Shown here: piece by piece, positions 23,718 to 35,368 of the stretch
Layout: the number at the start of each line of letters is the position of its first letter
How positions within the stretch are numbered: the first letter of the stretch is position 1
Source of the DNA: Hippopus hippopus
Lineage: Eukaryota > Mollusca > Bivalvia > Cardiida > Cardiidae
Direction of reading: 5' to 3'
DNA length: 64,000 nucleotides
Assembly (NCBI GenBank): GCA_946811185.2
Contig: OX328109.1
Location: 2,232,001 to 2,296,000, forward strand
Program-made: the position numbers and the translations under genes
The notes under the pieces: generated by a model
The model's database searches: none
Seen by the model: only the letters and a program-made list of their open reading frames with translations
What the model was told of the DNA's origin: nothing

Positions 23718-23782
23718 GTCTAAAAATGTGTAAAGGTGTATTCTGCAGCCTAAGAATGAACGCTTTCACAAACGGCAAATTT

Positions 23783-23965
23783 TTAACTCTTCCAATTAAA
23801 GGGCAGTCTGCTGATAATAATTTCAACATTGGTATAGATAAACAAAAGATCTCCAATATGGTAGAAAACATTGTGAAAAAAGAGAACACTGGTTACCAGC
23901 ATTTTCTCCTTTTCCCTCAATGTTTTCAGAAGCCTTCAACCCTAGGATATCTAAAAGAACAATTT
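23783..23965. repeat. Family A MITE
   Basis: TTAACTCTTCCAATT left end, hairpin near 23895 (shortened left arm). It lies 57 bp beyond the foldback element. Confidence 0.65.
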
Positions 23966-24117
23966 CAAAGATGAAACAAGTAAACCAAAGATTTCTGATA
24001 GGATAGAAGACATTTTGGGAAAAAAGGAGAAAATGTTTGTAACCTACATTTTCTCCTTTTTCCTCAATGTTTTCAGTAGCCTTCCAACCTAGGATCATTA
24101 TAACATGGAACTGAATG

Positions 24118-24750
24118 GTTGACCCTTTATCAAACCATCCCAAGTTTTAATGACCCTAAAGAAGAGAGCTTTTGAAAACATTGTTTGAAAAGGAGAAAAT
24201 GCTGGTAACCAGCATTTTCTTCTTTTCAAGCAATGTTTTCTACCCTATCAGAGAATTTAAGCTTACTTGTACTGGTTACAAATTTATAGTCCACAGATGT
24301 TTTGAATTTGAAAGTGTCCAATATTTGTCGTTTGGAAAAGGATTAAGCCTTTAAAAGACAATCCAGAGTTTTAATGACCCTGACAGATAGGGCTTTCAAA
24401 AACACAGTGGGAAAAGGAGAAAATGCTGGTTACCAGCATTTTCTCCTTTTCCCACTATGTTTTTGACTTTTTTACAGACAAAATTCCATCATTTCAGCCA
24501 CATTCTGCTTGTCATCTGCAAAATCTTTCAATGTGGACCAGACTTAAATTTTGTTGTCTGGTAAAGGGTTAACTCTTTACCAAACGAAAAATTTTTAGAC
24601 TGGTTCAAAATGAAAGCCACTGCAGACGCATGTAAAAACATTGTCAAGAAAATGGTAGTTACATGCATTTTCTCCTTTTTCCATAATGTCTTCAAAAGTC
24701 CATTTCCTTTGGGGGTCATTAAAACTCGAGATTGTGAGGTAATAGTTTGA
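24118..24750. repeat. Three family A MITEs in tandem, sharing TTAA junctions
   Basis: Copies abut at TTAA 24343-24346 and 24569-24572: one copy ends GGTAAAGGG, the next starts CTCTTTACCA, with a single TTAA between them. Hairpin centres near 24211, 24432 and 24660. The array lies immediately 3' of NUDT9. Confidence 0.8.
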
Positions 24751-24821
24751 CTAATCCTATGACTCTAATGGCAATAATGAAATCTCTGTTGTAAAGTATT
24801 CTTGCAGCTTTTTTTCCAGCT

Positions 24822-27800
24822 CTACCAATGGGCATCTTTTCTTTTTACAACTCCCTTTATAAACTCTATATGACTTGCATAGAGATTTAAAGAGCTATCT
24901 ATGTCCATCCACTTGGCACCGATTGCATCATCCCCTAAAAATAGAAACATCAAATGAATATGTCAACTCATTGTTAGGGGGCCAATGAATAATTTGCAAT
25001 GTACGTGTACTTCACCTAGTTTACACTCCCTCCCTAATAGTAGCTCCCCCACTATATTACTTTCTCCAGAGGCCTTCAGACAAACCAGCCTCACCCAGTC
25101 TTACCTGAAAAATCGACGACTGGAGTGACAAACTTCCAAACACAAGATAACTTCACTAAAACGCAGACTGACGAAAACTATTTATGACTGATATTTTACA
25201 AATAAACTTACTGTCATTGACACATTCCTAATTACTTCAAAAATCGATGTCAATAACACTTGACGATCTGAATGTACGTACACTTCCAATAACATTTGTA
25301 ACTTCCAGCAACACAAATTTTTTTAAGAAAAAGAAGTATCGAATACTAGTGTCCAATATTAATTTTGAATGCTATTTAATGTGCAAATGAATCATGATCA
25401 GCAGTAAAATCACTATTCTGCATCAACACAGCGTGTCTTCCCAATTGTGATCATTTTTCAGCTGGCACCAAGCCCCGATAGCTCAGTCGGTAGCGTGCAG
25501 GACTTGAGAACAGGGGGTAGTGGGTTTGATCCCTGGCTTGGCCAATTTCTTCCCAAGATAGATGATAGTCATTGCGACAGGATTCGTTCCTCTTCCTCCG
25601 CTGACTATTGTTTTGACGATGGTTATGTGGGAAAGCAGCCAGTGGCTTGAAAAGAAAATTGTGAGGAGTACTTGTAAAAGAGACTCCAGGAAAGCATGGA
25701 TAGGTGCACTGGCCACTGCAGTATAACTGAAATAATGTTGAAAATAGTGTTAAACCCCATACAATCAATCAATTTTCAGCTGGCACTGACTAAAATCAGA
25801 TCAAAGTACCATATTTGCTCTAAGTGACCCCACTTAAATTTTGGGACATTGGCTATGAAATAGAGCACCTTATTGGCGTTTTGCATGGCATCCTGAAGCA
25901 TTAATTAGGTGTAATATAGTATGCAAACTTGGGTCCTGTGTGGCTAAGATCTGAAGGTGTAGGATAAGTAGCCTGAAGGCCCTGTCACTGCTATATGAAT
26001 GAAATAATGTTAAAAGCCTGGTTTAAATTTGTTTAAACACACCTTAAGGAAACAATCTACCATGGCTACATCCATAAAGATATCATATGGGTCCTAAGGC
26101 AATCAAAAATCTTTCTTTGATATGTCTACACCAAAAGATTTTGATTTAAATTCATCAGAAAATTTTTTTTTTTTTTTTCTAATAAAGAGATAAAATATGT
26201 CTTGAGTAGTCAAATGTATTTTCGTGTGCCAAAACGAGGCTGAAGGTTAAAACATACCTGCGTTAAGTTCGAAGGAGCCAGCCCCTGTTCCTGATTCATC
26301 ATGGAAGTTCAGCGCTTTTGTTTCCATCCAGGAATTGTCAGTATTGCGAGGATCATCCACATAACCTTTATAAATCTGTTCAAGAAGAAAAATCTAATCG
26401 TTCTGAAACCCTATTACACGGAACATGCCTTATTTGGTGTAACAATTTCCCATCTTTTTTTTAACTTTGTACCACACAACAAAAATGTAGACTTCTCGAA
26501 ATTCAAAGCATTTGCAGACGACGATTTAATAGTGGCTCAAATAATGGAGTTTGTCATTGATAGGGTAGAAAACATTGTGGAAAAAGAAGAAAATGTTGGT
26601 AACCAGCTTGTATCCAACTTGTGACCTTGTGGTTGTGGGTTCCATACACAGTTTAGAGAAACTTTCTTTTCAGTGATTTTTTGCCTCTCACCTCTGATGC
26701 ATGTGAGAAGAGTAGTCAGTGACTTGGAAAGTTGGTTGCGTCATTACTGGTGTGAGACAGGCAGGAAACATGTGTGCACTGACTGCAGTGATATGACCTG
26801 AGCTGTTAAAACGGCATTAAACTCAAATATAAACAAACAAAGAGACATTAAAAACTCATGATTGTGCGATCAAGCATTAGATCAGGACTTATTCAGTGTT
26901 GAATAGGAATCAAGGGAGGTAACTATTATCTCCCATTGACATGAAGGCATGTACCTTGTCTCCAGCAGCAAAAAACTTTTCTATATCTCGTGCTATTTTG
27001 TCCCTCTGCTCTGGTGTTGCTTCTTTACTATTCAGAGCCTCTTCCCCAAACTCTCGCTTGAGGGCTTCTGTTCTTGTCTCGTCAGGGTCAACCATTCCCT
27101 GAAATCATCATTCAAAATTCAGTTACCTTTAACTATACCGTGTCATATGCACACATATACTGTTACAAGCACTATTTCTTTTTCGCAAATCATGCATCTC
27201 TATGCCAGACCATCTATGACAGGGATCACAATGTAATTTATAAGAAGAATATTGTCCATTTTGTGTCACACTTAATAAAGATGAGACAGACATGATTCAT
27301 GGCACAGCTTTTCATTGACTGCATTTTTTTAATCTTTAGTCCTATTTCATTTTCTATATTTTTTTCATATTTATAGTGTGTTGACAGACCTAGTCATGTG
27401 AGTCCATATTGAAATAAATCTAATTCTAGATCCCTAGACAAGCCATGTGATAAGTCCCAACAGTCTAACTCAGCCAAGCAAATGACTAGTCTTCGGACCC
27501 AGAATAAGCACTATCTAATGAGACATAAGTAAATGATAGACCAAATTTTCTATGAAGTTGGAGAATTATTTAACTATTAACCAAATGATTCCGATTTTTA
27601 ATTATCCTGATTGAAAGGGCTTTTGAAAACATTGTGAGAAAAGGAAAATGCTGGTAATCGGCATTTTCTGTTTCACTAACTATATACTTTAAAACCTTCT
27701 TCCTCGCTGTTGTAAAATCATTGGACTGTCGGTGAAGATTTTTCATCCTTTACCACACTATCCTGAGATAACACTAGCCTGAAAAGGGGCTATTGAAAAA

Positions 27801-30800
27801 AAAAAAGCGAAAAAAGGAGAAAATGCCAGTAACCAGCATTTCCCCTTTTCTTGCAATGTTTTCTACCTTTCCAAAAACAAATTTCAATTTTTGAGTTGCG
27901 TTTATTGTAATGTTTGCTAATACTTCTAATTTATTTGGCTTAGTCCAAAATTTTGTCATCTTGTCATTAGCTTAAGTGCCTCCCACCCACTAGCAAGCTT
28001 CCTATCTTTGCAAAAAAAACCACTTACCCCTGGCAATGCCCACTCTTTGTTATCACTTCGCTGCACAGCAACAAATTGCAGAATGGGTTTTCCTGTACTT
28101 TCATGGTAAACTTTTTCACCTTGTTCATTTCTTTTCCATCTGTGTGGGGAGAAAACAAGCATTGCCTGAGAATGTCAACACTTGACTGCAGTTGCATTTA
28201 GAAATACAACATGTAGATTAATTTTAAGTGAAAATTCTATGTTAAAAAAGGGGCATAACTGTGTCAAAAAAAAAATCTGATAGTTACCTGCCCCTCTTGT
28301 ATGGGTTGATCTAAACTGTCCACAAGCATTGCATGTGGGTGCCAACACTCAGCTTCAGTTGGTTTTAGAAATAGATTGATTTTCAATGAAAACCCAAAGT
28401 CAAAAAAGGGGCATAACCATGTCAAAAATATTTTGATGGTTACCTGCCCCTCTTGTATGGGTTGATCTAAAGTGTCCACAAAAGTTTCTGGTGTTGTCTT
28501 TCTTATGGAAAGAGTTATGAGTGAAGTCTGAACTAGTATTCACTGACCACTTGAAGTTGCTTTTTCGAAGAATGCAATTAAGAATGCTTGGCGAATATGA
28601 GCCTGGATCTCCTTTCAACATTGCAATAGGCAGGTTATCGAGAAATATCGGTGAAATATTTTTTTATATTTCATAGTTACGACCAGTGAAAACACTGATT
28701 TTTATATTCTAACTCTTCAACAAAAGGCGTAAACAGTAGTTCCCATGCAATAGTTACCTTGGCGTGCCTCATAACCAGATGGAAATATGACGTAATTTAC
28801 CTTACATTTCTCACGCTTGACGTAATATTGTATTGCGTTGCTATGCCGAGGGGGTATGCCAAAGGAACTAACCGAAAAGAACCGTACTGGATTTTGATTA
28901 AGTTCCCCCCAGAAAGAGTTAAAAGCATGAAATAAAGAGAATATTTGTTTTTTTTTTTTACGGTGAAAGATTGAAATTTATTTCATGGAGTGAACATCAT
29001 CGGTAATATTTTCACAAGTGCCTGCACCACTCATGAAAATATTATCGATGATGTTCACTCGATGAAATAAATTTCGATCTTTCATCATAAAAAACAAATA
29101 TCCTCTATATATTCCATATCAGTACAATACCTTGTAACAATAGGGTCCCCTGCATGGTTTGGACCCCATCTCCCTAAACAGCCCCTTCCACGTAATCCCG
29201 TCCTTCCTGCAGGGTTCCTGAAAAGTAGAGTGAAGTATATACAAAGATATGATTTTGGTGTTGGTATTTGTAATCCTTGTCAACCCTTTACCGCCAAGCT
29301 TGATAGCCCAGTCAGTGGCACATAGGTCTCGAAACCTGGAGATTATTGGTTCAAAAATCCCCAGCTTTGGAAAATATCTTTCCTAGGACTGATGATTGTC
29401 ATCGTAACAGGAATTAGGCTTGTCTGGACAACACCTATGTGGGAAAGCGCCAGTAGCTTGGAAAGAATTTTGTGCAAAGTAATGGTTAGAGAAACTCCAG
29501 GAAAGCATAGATAGGTTTACTGGCCTACAGGGTAGGACTGAATTAATGTTTGAAGTGGGGCAAACCTTTACCAAACAGTCCCAAGTTTTAATGACTCCGA
29601 AAAAGAAGGCTAGTAATCAGCATTTTTTTCCTTTTCACATAAATAGAGAATAGATGGTTGGTGTCTTGGGTGGGTTAAGTTTGTCAGGCAAGGCGGAGGA
29701 ATTTATCTGGTGAGCCAAAGGTGAACCGGATAAATTTCGGAGCTGAGCCCGATAAACTTAACCCATCAAAGACACCAACTATCTATTCTATTTATCCTGT
29801 CACTCACAGTAACGGAACAAAACAAACAAATGAAAAAAAAAAACCACTGATAAAGACAGTACCTTTGATAAATTTTCGGAGCCGAACCTGATACACTTTC
29901 CCAATCCAGGACACCAACTGTCTATTTCATTTATCCTTTTTCTCAATTATACTCTAAAATCTGACTAAATTGAACTTTTTGCTCGAAATAAGGCACATAG
30001 ACTCTACTGACATCTTTCTCACTAGATTTATAAGAATTTTTTTAAAAATGAAGGACTGTGAAAAGCCCTCTGAATATGCAGCTGCAATAATGACGTCATG
30101 AATGATAGTGGCTACGTCATAATTATTAACGTGACATATATCTGTAGAAAATATTGTGGCGAAGAAGACAATGTGTTTTAACAAAACAGACCATTAAACA
30201 AATGAAAGTATTTACTAGCGATTAATTCATTTATTTTGGCAGTTAGACGCTTGGTTGAAAATAGTCCCAGTTAGCAGGTGCGCACTTTGCGGTCACATGA
30301 TCAACTGATGGATAACAAAAAAAATATACGGCACCCTGTTATCGGTTCGAAATTAAAGAAGGTGGCAGGATAAAGTTTTCTCTCCGTTCAAAGATAAATC
30401 CCATTATTTGAGTCAGGTTTAACTCTGTACCAGATGACAAAATTTTAGCCTTGTTCAAACTAACAGCACTTGCAGACAACAATTTCAATGTGGCTCAAAT
30501 GGTGCAACTTTTCTTTGAAAGGGTAGAAAACATTGTGGGGAAAGGAGAAAATGCTGGTTACCAGCATTTTCTCCTTTTCCCACAATGTTTTCAAAAGGTT
30601 TCTTTCCCAGGGTAGTTAAAAGTCGGCATTGTGCGGTAAAGGGTTAATTTCTTGACTATAAATCCTTTTAGTATGGTAGTCTAAACTTTTGTCGTCTCGT
30701 AAAAAGTTAAACCTTTACCAAACAATCCCGTTTTAATAACCATAAGAAAGAAGCCTTTTGAAAACATTATGAGAAAAGGAGAAAAATACATTTCCTCCTT

Positions 30801-33800
30801 TTCCCACAATGTTTTCTGTCCTTTCAAATCCAAATTACAATTTTTCAGTCATATTTCTTTCTTCTCCCGCAAGAGCTTTCAATTCGGACTATTCTAAGTT
30901 TTGATGCCTGGTTAAGAGGTGAACATCATACAAATAAATACACATGCAAATATCGCTCATACACACTGTACTGGGTCCATATTCACGAACCATTCCTAGT
31001 TTCACTCTTTGTCTTATTCTAGATTTACAAAGTAACACAACATCTGATTGGCTAAACCAAATGGTTTAGCCAATCAGAAGTTGTATTACTTTCATGTTTA
31101 GAAAACTCTTAAAAATAAGATTAAGAATGTTCTTAAGAATAGTTGGTGAATACAGACCATGGTTAAAGAAAAGCATTTATTGTATACCAGTAAATTTTCC
31201 TGGATCAAATACATGCGTTGAATTGGATGAAATAACACACATGACAGAAAAAAAATCCGTATCTACACGCAGTGAAATACGGTCCCGAATATGGTATGAT
31301 GATGTATCTCAAGCACGGACTAAGCATGCATTAAGTCGCGATTTGATTGGTTAAAATGTTACACTGTAACATTAATCTGCCATTCATAAAAACAGAGTTA
31401 CTACCATCCGCATTATTAATTGTCTCATTTTGTTTGCCATTTTCAAATGAAATGTCAATTAATTGCAAAATGTTGTCGTTGAAAGTTTTAGATATAATAA
31501 AAGGAATATTATGTTGTAGTAACTTACCTGGTGCTTGTATTTACTTCTCGCTGCGTACGAAAATTTTGACATCGCGCTCGACCTTCTGTCTCGCGTGATA
31601 TCAAATTTTCTCACGCGGCTCGAATTAAATACAAGCACCAGGAAAGTTACTACAACATAATATTCCGTATGTACAGACTAGAACTTGTTTTTCTACAAAA
31701 AAACAGATGTCTCCCCCCTTTTCGGTGTCAGAAGGATTGATATGTCACCATGACAATTTCTAACTGAAATAATGGTCATTTTTAGAGCAAACAATGTAGT
31801 TGACACAAAAGGCTGTACAGCCACAGAAGATCATGGTTAGGGGCTTGAAATTCCAGATATCAGAAGTAGTGGGATTGTCCTCTAAAAAAAAAAGGGAAAA
31901 CAAAGGCACTGATCATACTAGACGGGTATCTCTAACGGTTTTCGAGTTATAGAGCTGACACGAAATTGTATGTAAAATGAGTAAGGAAAATAATCAAAGG
32001 AAATAACCCAAAAAGTATACAAACCAGAGTTATGTTTCTTGTGCATGACACATTGTGTCATTGTGGTTCAGAAATGTATGAAGTTTCATCAAAATATCTC
32101 AAACGGTTTTCAAGTTATAGAGCGGCCACTTAATTGTATGGAAAATGATCAAAGGGAAATAACTCAAAAAATATACAAGCCAGAGTTATAGTTCTTGTGC
32201 ATGACACATCATCTCATTGTGTTTTACAAATGTATGAAGCTTTATCAAGATATCTCTAACGGTTTTCGAGTTATAGAGCGGACATGAAATTGTACGTAAA
32301 ATGAGTAAGGAAAATAATCAAAGGGAAATAACTCAAAAAATATACTAGCCAGAGTTATGGTTCTTGTACATGACACTTCGTCTCATGGTGCTTTACAAAT
32401 GTGTGAAGTTTTATCAAAATATCTTAAAAGGTTTTCGAGTTATAGAGCGGACACGATTTGTGACAGACAGACAGACGCATAGGGAAAAACAATATGTCTC
32501 CCGACCCTGACGGGGGAGACATAATGTATAGGTGCACTCGCTGCTGAGATAGGACTGAATAATGTTGGACCTGTCATTAAACACCAAACAAACGAAGAAT
32601 TTGTGTTCATACGCACCTGGGAAAGCCATCAACAACCTCATATTTTCCTGTATAGCTGATCCTGTTGACACGGCCATCTTTGTCATTAAAATTAATGCCT
32701 CTGTGAAGGAAATTTATGAAAAGAAATTAACCAAACCATGACCAAAAAATAGCTTGGTTTTTTGCTTCAACCCCATGGGAGAGTGAGAGAGTCCTTTTGA
32801 AAACTGTGATGGATAAAGACAAAATGCTATCAGCATTTTCTCCCTTTCCCAACAATGTTTTCTTCTCTCAAATCCCATCAATTTTCCTATGTTCAATTTG
32901 TCACCTGCAAATTCTTTCATTTTGGCCAAGTTCTGAGGCAATCTGGGCCCATATTCACCAACCATTCTTTAGAACGATCTTGGTCTCAGTCTCCACAATT
33001 TTCTAAATTTGAAAATAACACAACCAAATGGTTTAGCCAATCAGAAGTTATGTTACTTTCAAATTTAGAAAATCTTGGAGAATAAGACTAAGAATGTTCT
33101 TAAGAATGGTTGGTGAATACGGGCCCCGATGTCTTTGTTCAACATGGCTTGTCAACATGAATTACAATCTAACCCTTTACCAAGCAATCCTTTGCTTTGA
33201 CAATCTTACAGGAAGAGGGCTTATGAAATAAAAGCACTGCATGCAGGTTCAAATCTTCAGCTTTCAGTAAAAAGGGGCATAACTGTGTCAAAAATATTTT
33301 GACAGTTAAAAACTTGTACAAGTCTGAAATAACTTTTTAATATCTTCAATAATAAAAGAGATATTATAAAATGTCAACGTTTTTGCACAACGACAATGAC
33401 AACAACAACGCAGACGCCAGGGCTATGACAATACCTCAACATTTTTTAGGAAACAGCAGATTTAAAAAATGTGGACAGAGCAAATAAAGAAAAATTACTG
33501 GTGGTTGTGCTTTAGCCCTTGATCTCTCTAGAGCTGTCCATGTTAGAAGAATTTGCAGACAACATATACAGAAAGCTCAATTAATAGTTGTCTCTGATAA
33601 AGAAAAAAACATTGTTGGAAAAGGAGAAAAAGCTTTTTCAAAAATGTTTTATTTTCTGGAAAAGGGCTAAATAAACCGAGTCTTCATGCAGTTATAGCAA
33701 GTACCTTTTATCCTTTTTCAACAATGTTTTCTAAGCCTTCATAAACAAATCCAACTATTTAACCCTTTACCAGAAGTTATCAGCATTTTCTCCTTTTCCC

Positions 33801-34256
33801 TGAATATTTTCCAAAGCCTTCTCTTTCAGGGTCATAAAAACCCAAAATTGTTCGGTAAAGCTTTAAATCAATAGAAAACAAAACTCACGTAGGATCGGGC
33901 TTATCAGCCCATACAGGTCCTCGTAACACAGATGGGCTTGTATACTGTGGTGCACTCTCATAGCCCGGGCAATCCTCGTCCCATGGAACTTGCTCATCGG
34001 CCACTAATAACCTTTCGATGGGGTCTTTTTCTGTCCGTGGGTATACTTTACACCGAGCCTTTTTGTGAACGCCCATTTTTTGTGTTGTGTAGAGTTTATT
34101 TGCACATAAGCTTTGATGCTGATAATTAGTGTAAGTTTTCCAACTGCCAGTGAATTTACAACCAGTAATTAAATGGCTCCTTATTGATTGTTGGGCTTCA
34201 ATTGAAACAAGTCTCACGACAGTAACAGCTAGCAGTTTACCACTTCTTTGTCCCAT
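24822..34256 (-). CDS. NUDT9: ADP-ribose pyrophosphatase NUDT9, seven exons, complete
   Basis: Exons in transcript order: 34256-33889, 32700-32617, 29217-29131, 28139-28028, 27098-26955, 26375-26258, 24934-24822. All have GT/AG junctions, phases agree, and they sum to 1026 nt (341 aa; human NUDT9 is about 350). The enzyme hydrolyses ADP-ribose to AMP and ribose-5-phosphate. Hallmarks: GPVWADKP in exon 1, [11 protein letters not shown] in exon 2, [20 protein letters not shown] in exon 3, ILQFVAVQR and EWALPG in exon 4, the Nudix box in exon 5 (G-x5-E-x7-REFGEEAL), [14 protein letters not shown] in exon 6 and YASHIEFI...RKDAHW-stop in exon 7. The catalytic REFGEE is intact, unlike the NUDT9-H domain of vertebrate TRPM2, so activity is expected. 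The first 60 residues are basic and hydroxylated with few acids, consistent with a mitochondrial presequence. A second ATG at residue 61 (34076) could give a cytosolic form. Confidence 0.95.
25471..25773 (+). mobile_element. tRNA-derived SINE, family 2, full length
   Basis: Head CCCCGATAGCTCAGTCGGTA with B box GGGTTTGATCCC; body GGTTATGTGGGAAAGCAGCC; tail ACTGAAATAATGTTGAAAA then CAATCAATCAA. It lies in the NUDT9 intron between exons 6 and 7. Other copies: 29296-29555, 44665-44840, 46660-46757 (3' end), 52860-53130, 58115-58400. Confidence 0.8.
26612..26845 (+). mobile_element. tRNA-derived SINE, family 3
   Basis: GTGACCTTGTGGTTGTGGGTTCC head remnant, CACCTCTGATGCATGTGAGAA body, GATATGACCTGAGCTGTTAA 3' part. 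Confidence 0.6.
26955..27098 (-). CDS. NUDT9: NUDT9 exon 5, Nudix box exon
   Basis: This exon of exactly 48 codons (phase 0 at both ends) opens with GGA-ATG directly after the CCAGGG that ends exon 4. It holds the metal-binding Nudix helix. Residues R-E-F-G-E-E sit at the expected spacing after the conserved G and E; the last G of the general consensus is Ala, as in other NUDT9 proteins. An ATG at 27095 is an internal Met, not a start. Confidence 0.93.
28215..28480. repeat. Two-copy direct duplication of ~178 bp in a NUDT9 intron
   Basis: AAAAAAGGGGCATAAC...GTTACCTGCCCCTCTTGTAT then GGGTTGATCTAAA.TGTCCACAA occurs at 28245-28325 and again at 28403-28482. The units belong to the same dispersed family as 39590-39890. 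Confidence 0.7.
28940..29103. repeat. Large palindrome in a NUDT9 intron
   Basis: GAAATTTATTTCATGGAGTG and GTGAACATCATCGGTAATAT pair with their complements after a CACAAGTGCCTGCACCACTC centre. It ends 28 bp from exon 3 (29131). Confidence 0.75.
29641..29940. repeat. Palindrome with a third partial arm
   Basis: AATAGATGGTTGGTGTCTTG pairs with the complement ending ATCTATTCTATT at 29795. A third related arm (GGACACCAACTGTCTATTTC) follows at 29920. Confidence 0.65.
30419..30647. repeat. Family A MITE
   Basis: TTAACTCTGTACCA left, CGGTAAAGGGTTAA right, hairpin 30526-30594 almost perfect. A second copy follows at 30707-30925. Confidence 0.85.
30973..31159. repeat. Palindromic MITE, family E
   Basis: GGGTCCATATTCACGAACCAT at the left, GGTGAATACAGACC at the right, centre GGCTAAACCAAATGGTTTAGCC. 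Confidence 0.8.
31488..31667. repeat. Large palindrome in NUDT9 intron 2
   Basis: GAATATTATGTTGTAGTAAC and CCTGGTGCTTGTATTTA pair with TAAATACAAGCACCAGG and its continuation. The centre is CG-rich (GCGCTCGACC...CTCGCG). Confidence 0.7.
31707..32522. mobile_element. Non-autonomous DNA element with internal ~165-bp tandem units
   Basis: The ends ATGTCTCCCC and GGGGGAGACAT are inverted; the right end is itself a hairpin (32494-32522). TTCGAGTTATAGAGCGG recurs at about 31943, 32112, 32268 and 32438. The unit shares CAAAGGGAAATAACTCAAA with the element at 35369. Confidence 0.65.
32945..33125. repeat. Palindromic MITE, family E
   Basis: GGGCCCATATTCACCAACCA at the left and its complement at the right (GGTTGGTGAATACGGGCCC). 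It is the best-preserved ends of the family; the centre is collapsed to one copy of AACCAAATGGTTTAGCC. Confidence 0.8.
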
Positions 34257-34285
34257 TCACTGTAAAATATGACAAAAAAATATCT

Positions 34286-34743
34286 TTAACACTGCACCAA
34301 ACAACCCTGAGAAAAAACAGACTTGGAAACATTGTGGGAAAAGGAGAAAATGCTGATAAACAGAATTTTCTCCATCTTCCACAATAATTTCAACCCTTTC
34401 AAAAATCGAAATCATCACTTCAATCACATTCACTTTTACTTTGTTGTCTGCAAATGCTTTCAGTTTAGTCAAGCTTAACATTTTGTAGTCTGATGAAGAG
34501 TCAACCTTTTACAAAGCAATCCGAAGTTTTAATAACCCTGAGAAAAAACATTTGAAAACATTGTGGGAAAAGGAGAAAATGCTGATAAACAGCATTTTCT
34601 CCATTTCCTACAATGTTTTCTACCTTTTCAAAGACAAGATTTAGCCATCTATTATCATTTGAACAAACAATCATTTGAATTGTTGTCTGTAAACTCGTTC
34701 AATATGGACGAGTCTAAAAGTTTACAGAGTGGTGAAAGGTTAA
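34286..34743. repeat. Two abutting family A MITEs at the 5' end of NUDT9
   Basis: Junction near 34500-34503 (TCAA); outer ends TTAA 34286 and 34740. Both centres read GCTGATAAACAG instead of GCTGGTTACCAG, so the pair probably spread together. The array starts 30 bp upstream of the NUDT9 start codon. Confidence 0.75.
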
Positions 34744-35368
34744 CTCAAAATTTGACAGAATTTTAGACCAGTCCAAACCGAAAGTGTTTGCTGATGACAA
34801 ATACAATGTGGAACAAGGTAAAATGATTGGGTTTGCCTTTGAAAAAGTAGAAAACATTGTGGGAATAGAAGAAAATGTTGGCTACCCTCTGGGCTCAAGT
34901 AGACCAAGTATAAAACAATACTTAAATGGGCCAGTCGTGTAGAATAACATTAATTCTACAAAATACAGAAGACTTGTAAATTTTCTACATGTCCAAGGAC
35001 CATTGTACCTCAGGATTCAGCCAATTGCCAGACAAAATGGATTGTATGGATCCATAATTGTTGCTTGGTATAATGCATCACGGAGATGCATTAAACACCC
35101 TTTGGCTAGAGCATGGCTTAAATATTACATTCAAATATGCACATACAAATATTTAAAAATACAGTCTTGTATATTGGATGCATGTGTGTATATTTGGGAC
35201 AAGATACCATCAGTAAAGTTTAGATCTCGAATTGACTCTGTTAATAGGTTATACAACAATGCAGTCATTATTTCATCTACATAATAACACCTATAGACCA
35301 TCATATTTGTAAACCCTTCACCACACGATCTTAAGTTTTAATGACCATGAGGAAAACCACTTTTCAAC

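Noticed and set aside
23606..23974. 122-codon open frame in the foldback element (CRGTVSKSVGELSQK...)
   Set aside because: It is a translation of the GTCGGGGAACTGTCT subrepeats followed by MITE sequence.
25451..25768. 105-codon frame on -, overlapping a SINE
   Set aside because: It is entirely the reverse translation of a tRNA-derived SINE; the same peptide fragments recur at 29383-29574 and 58108-58296.
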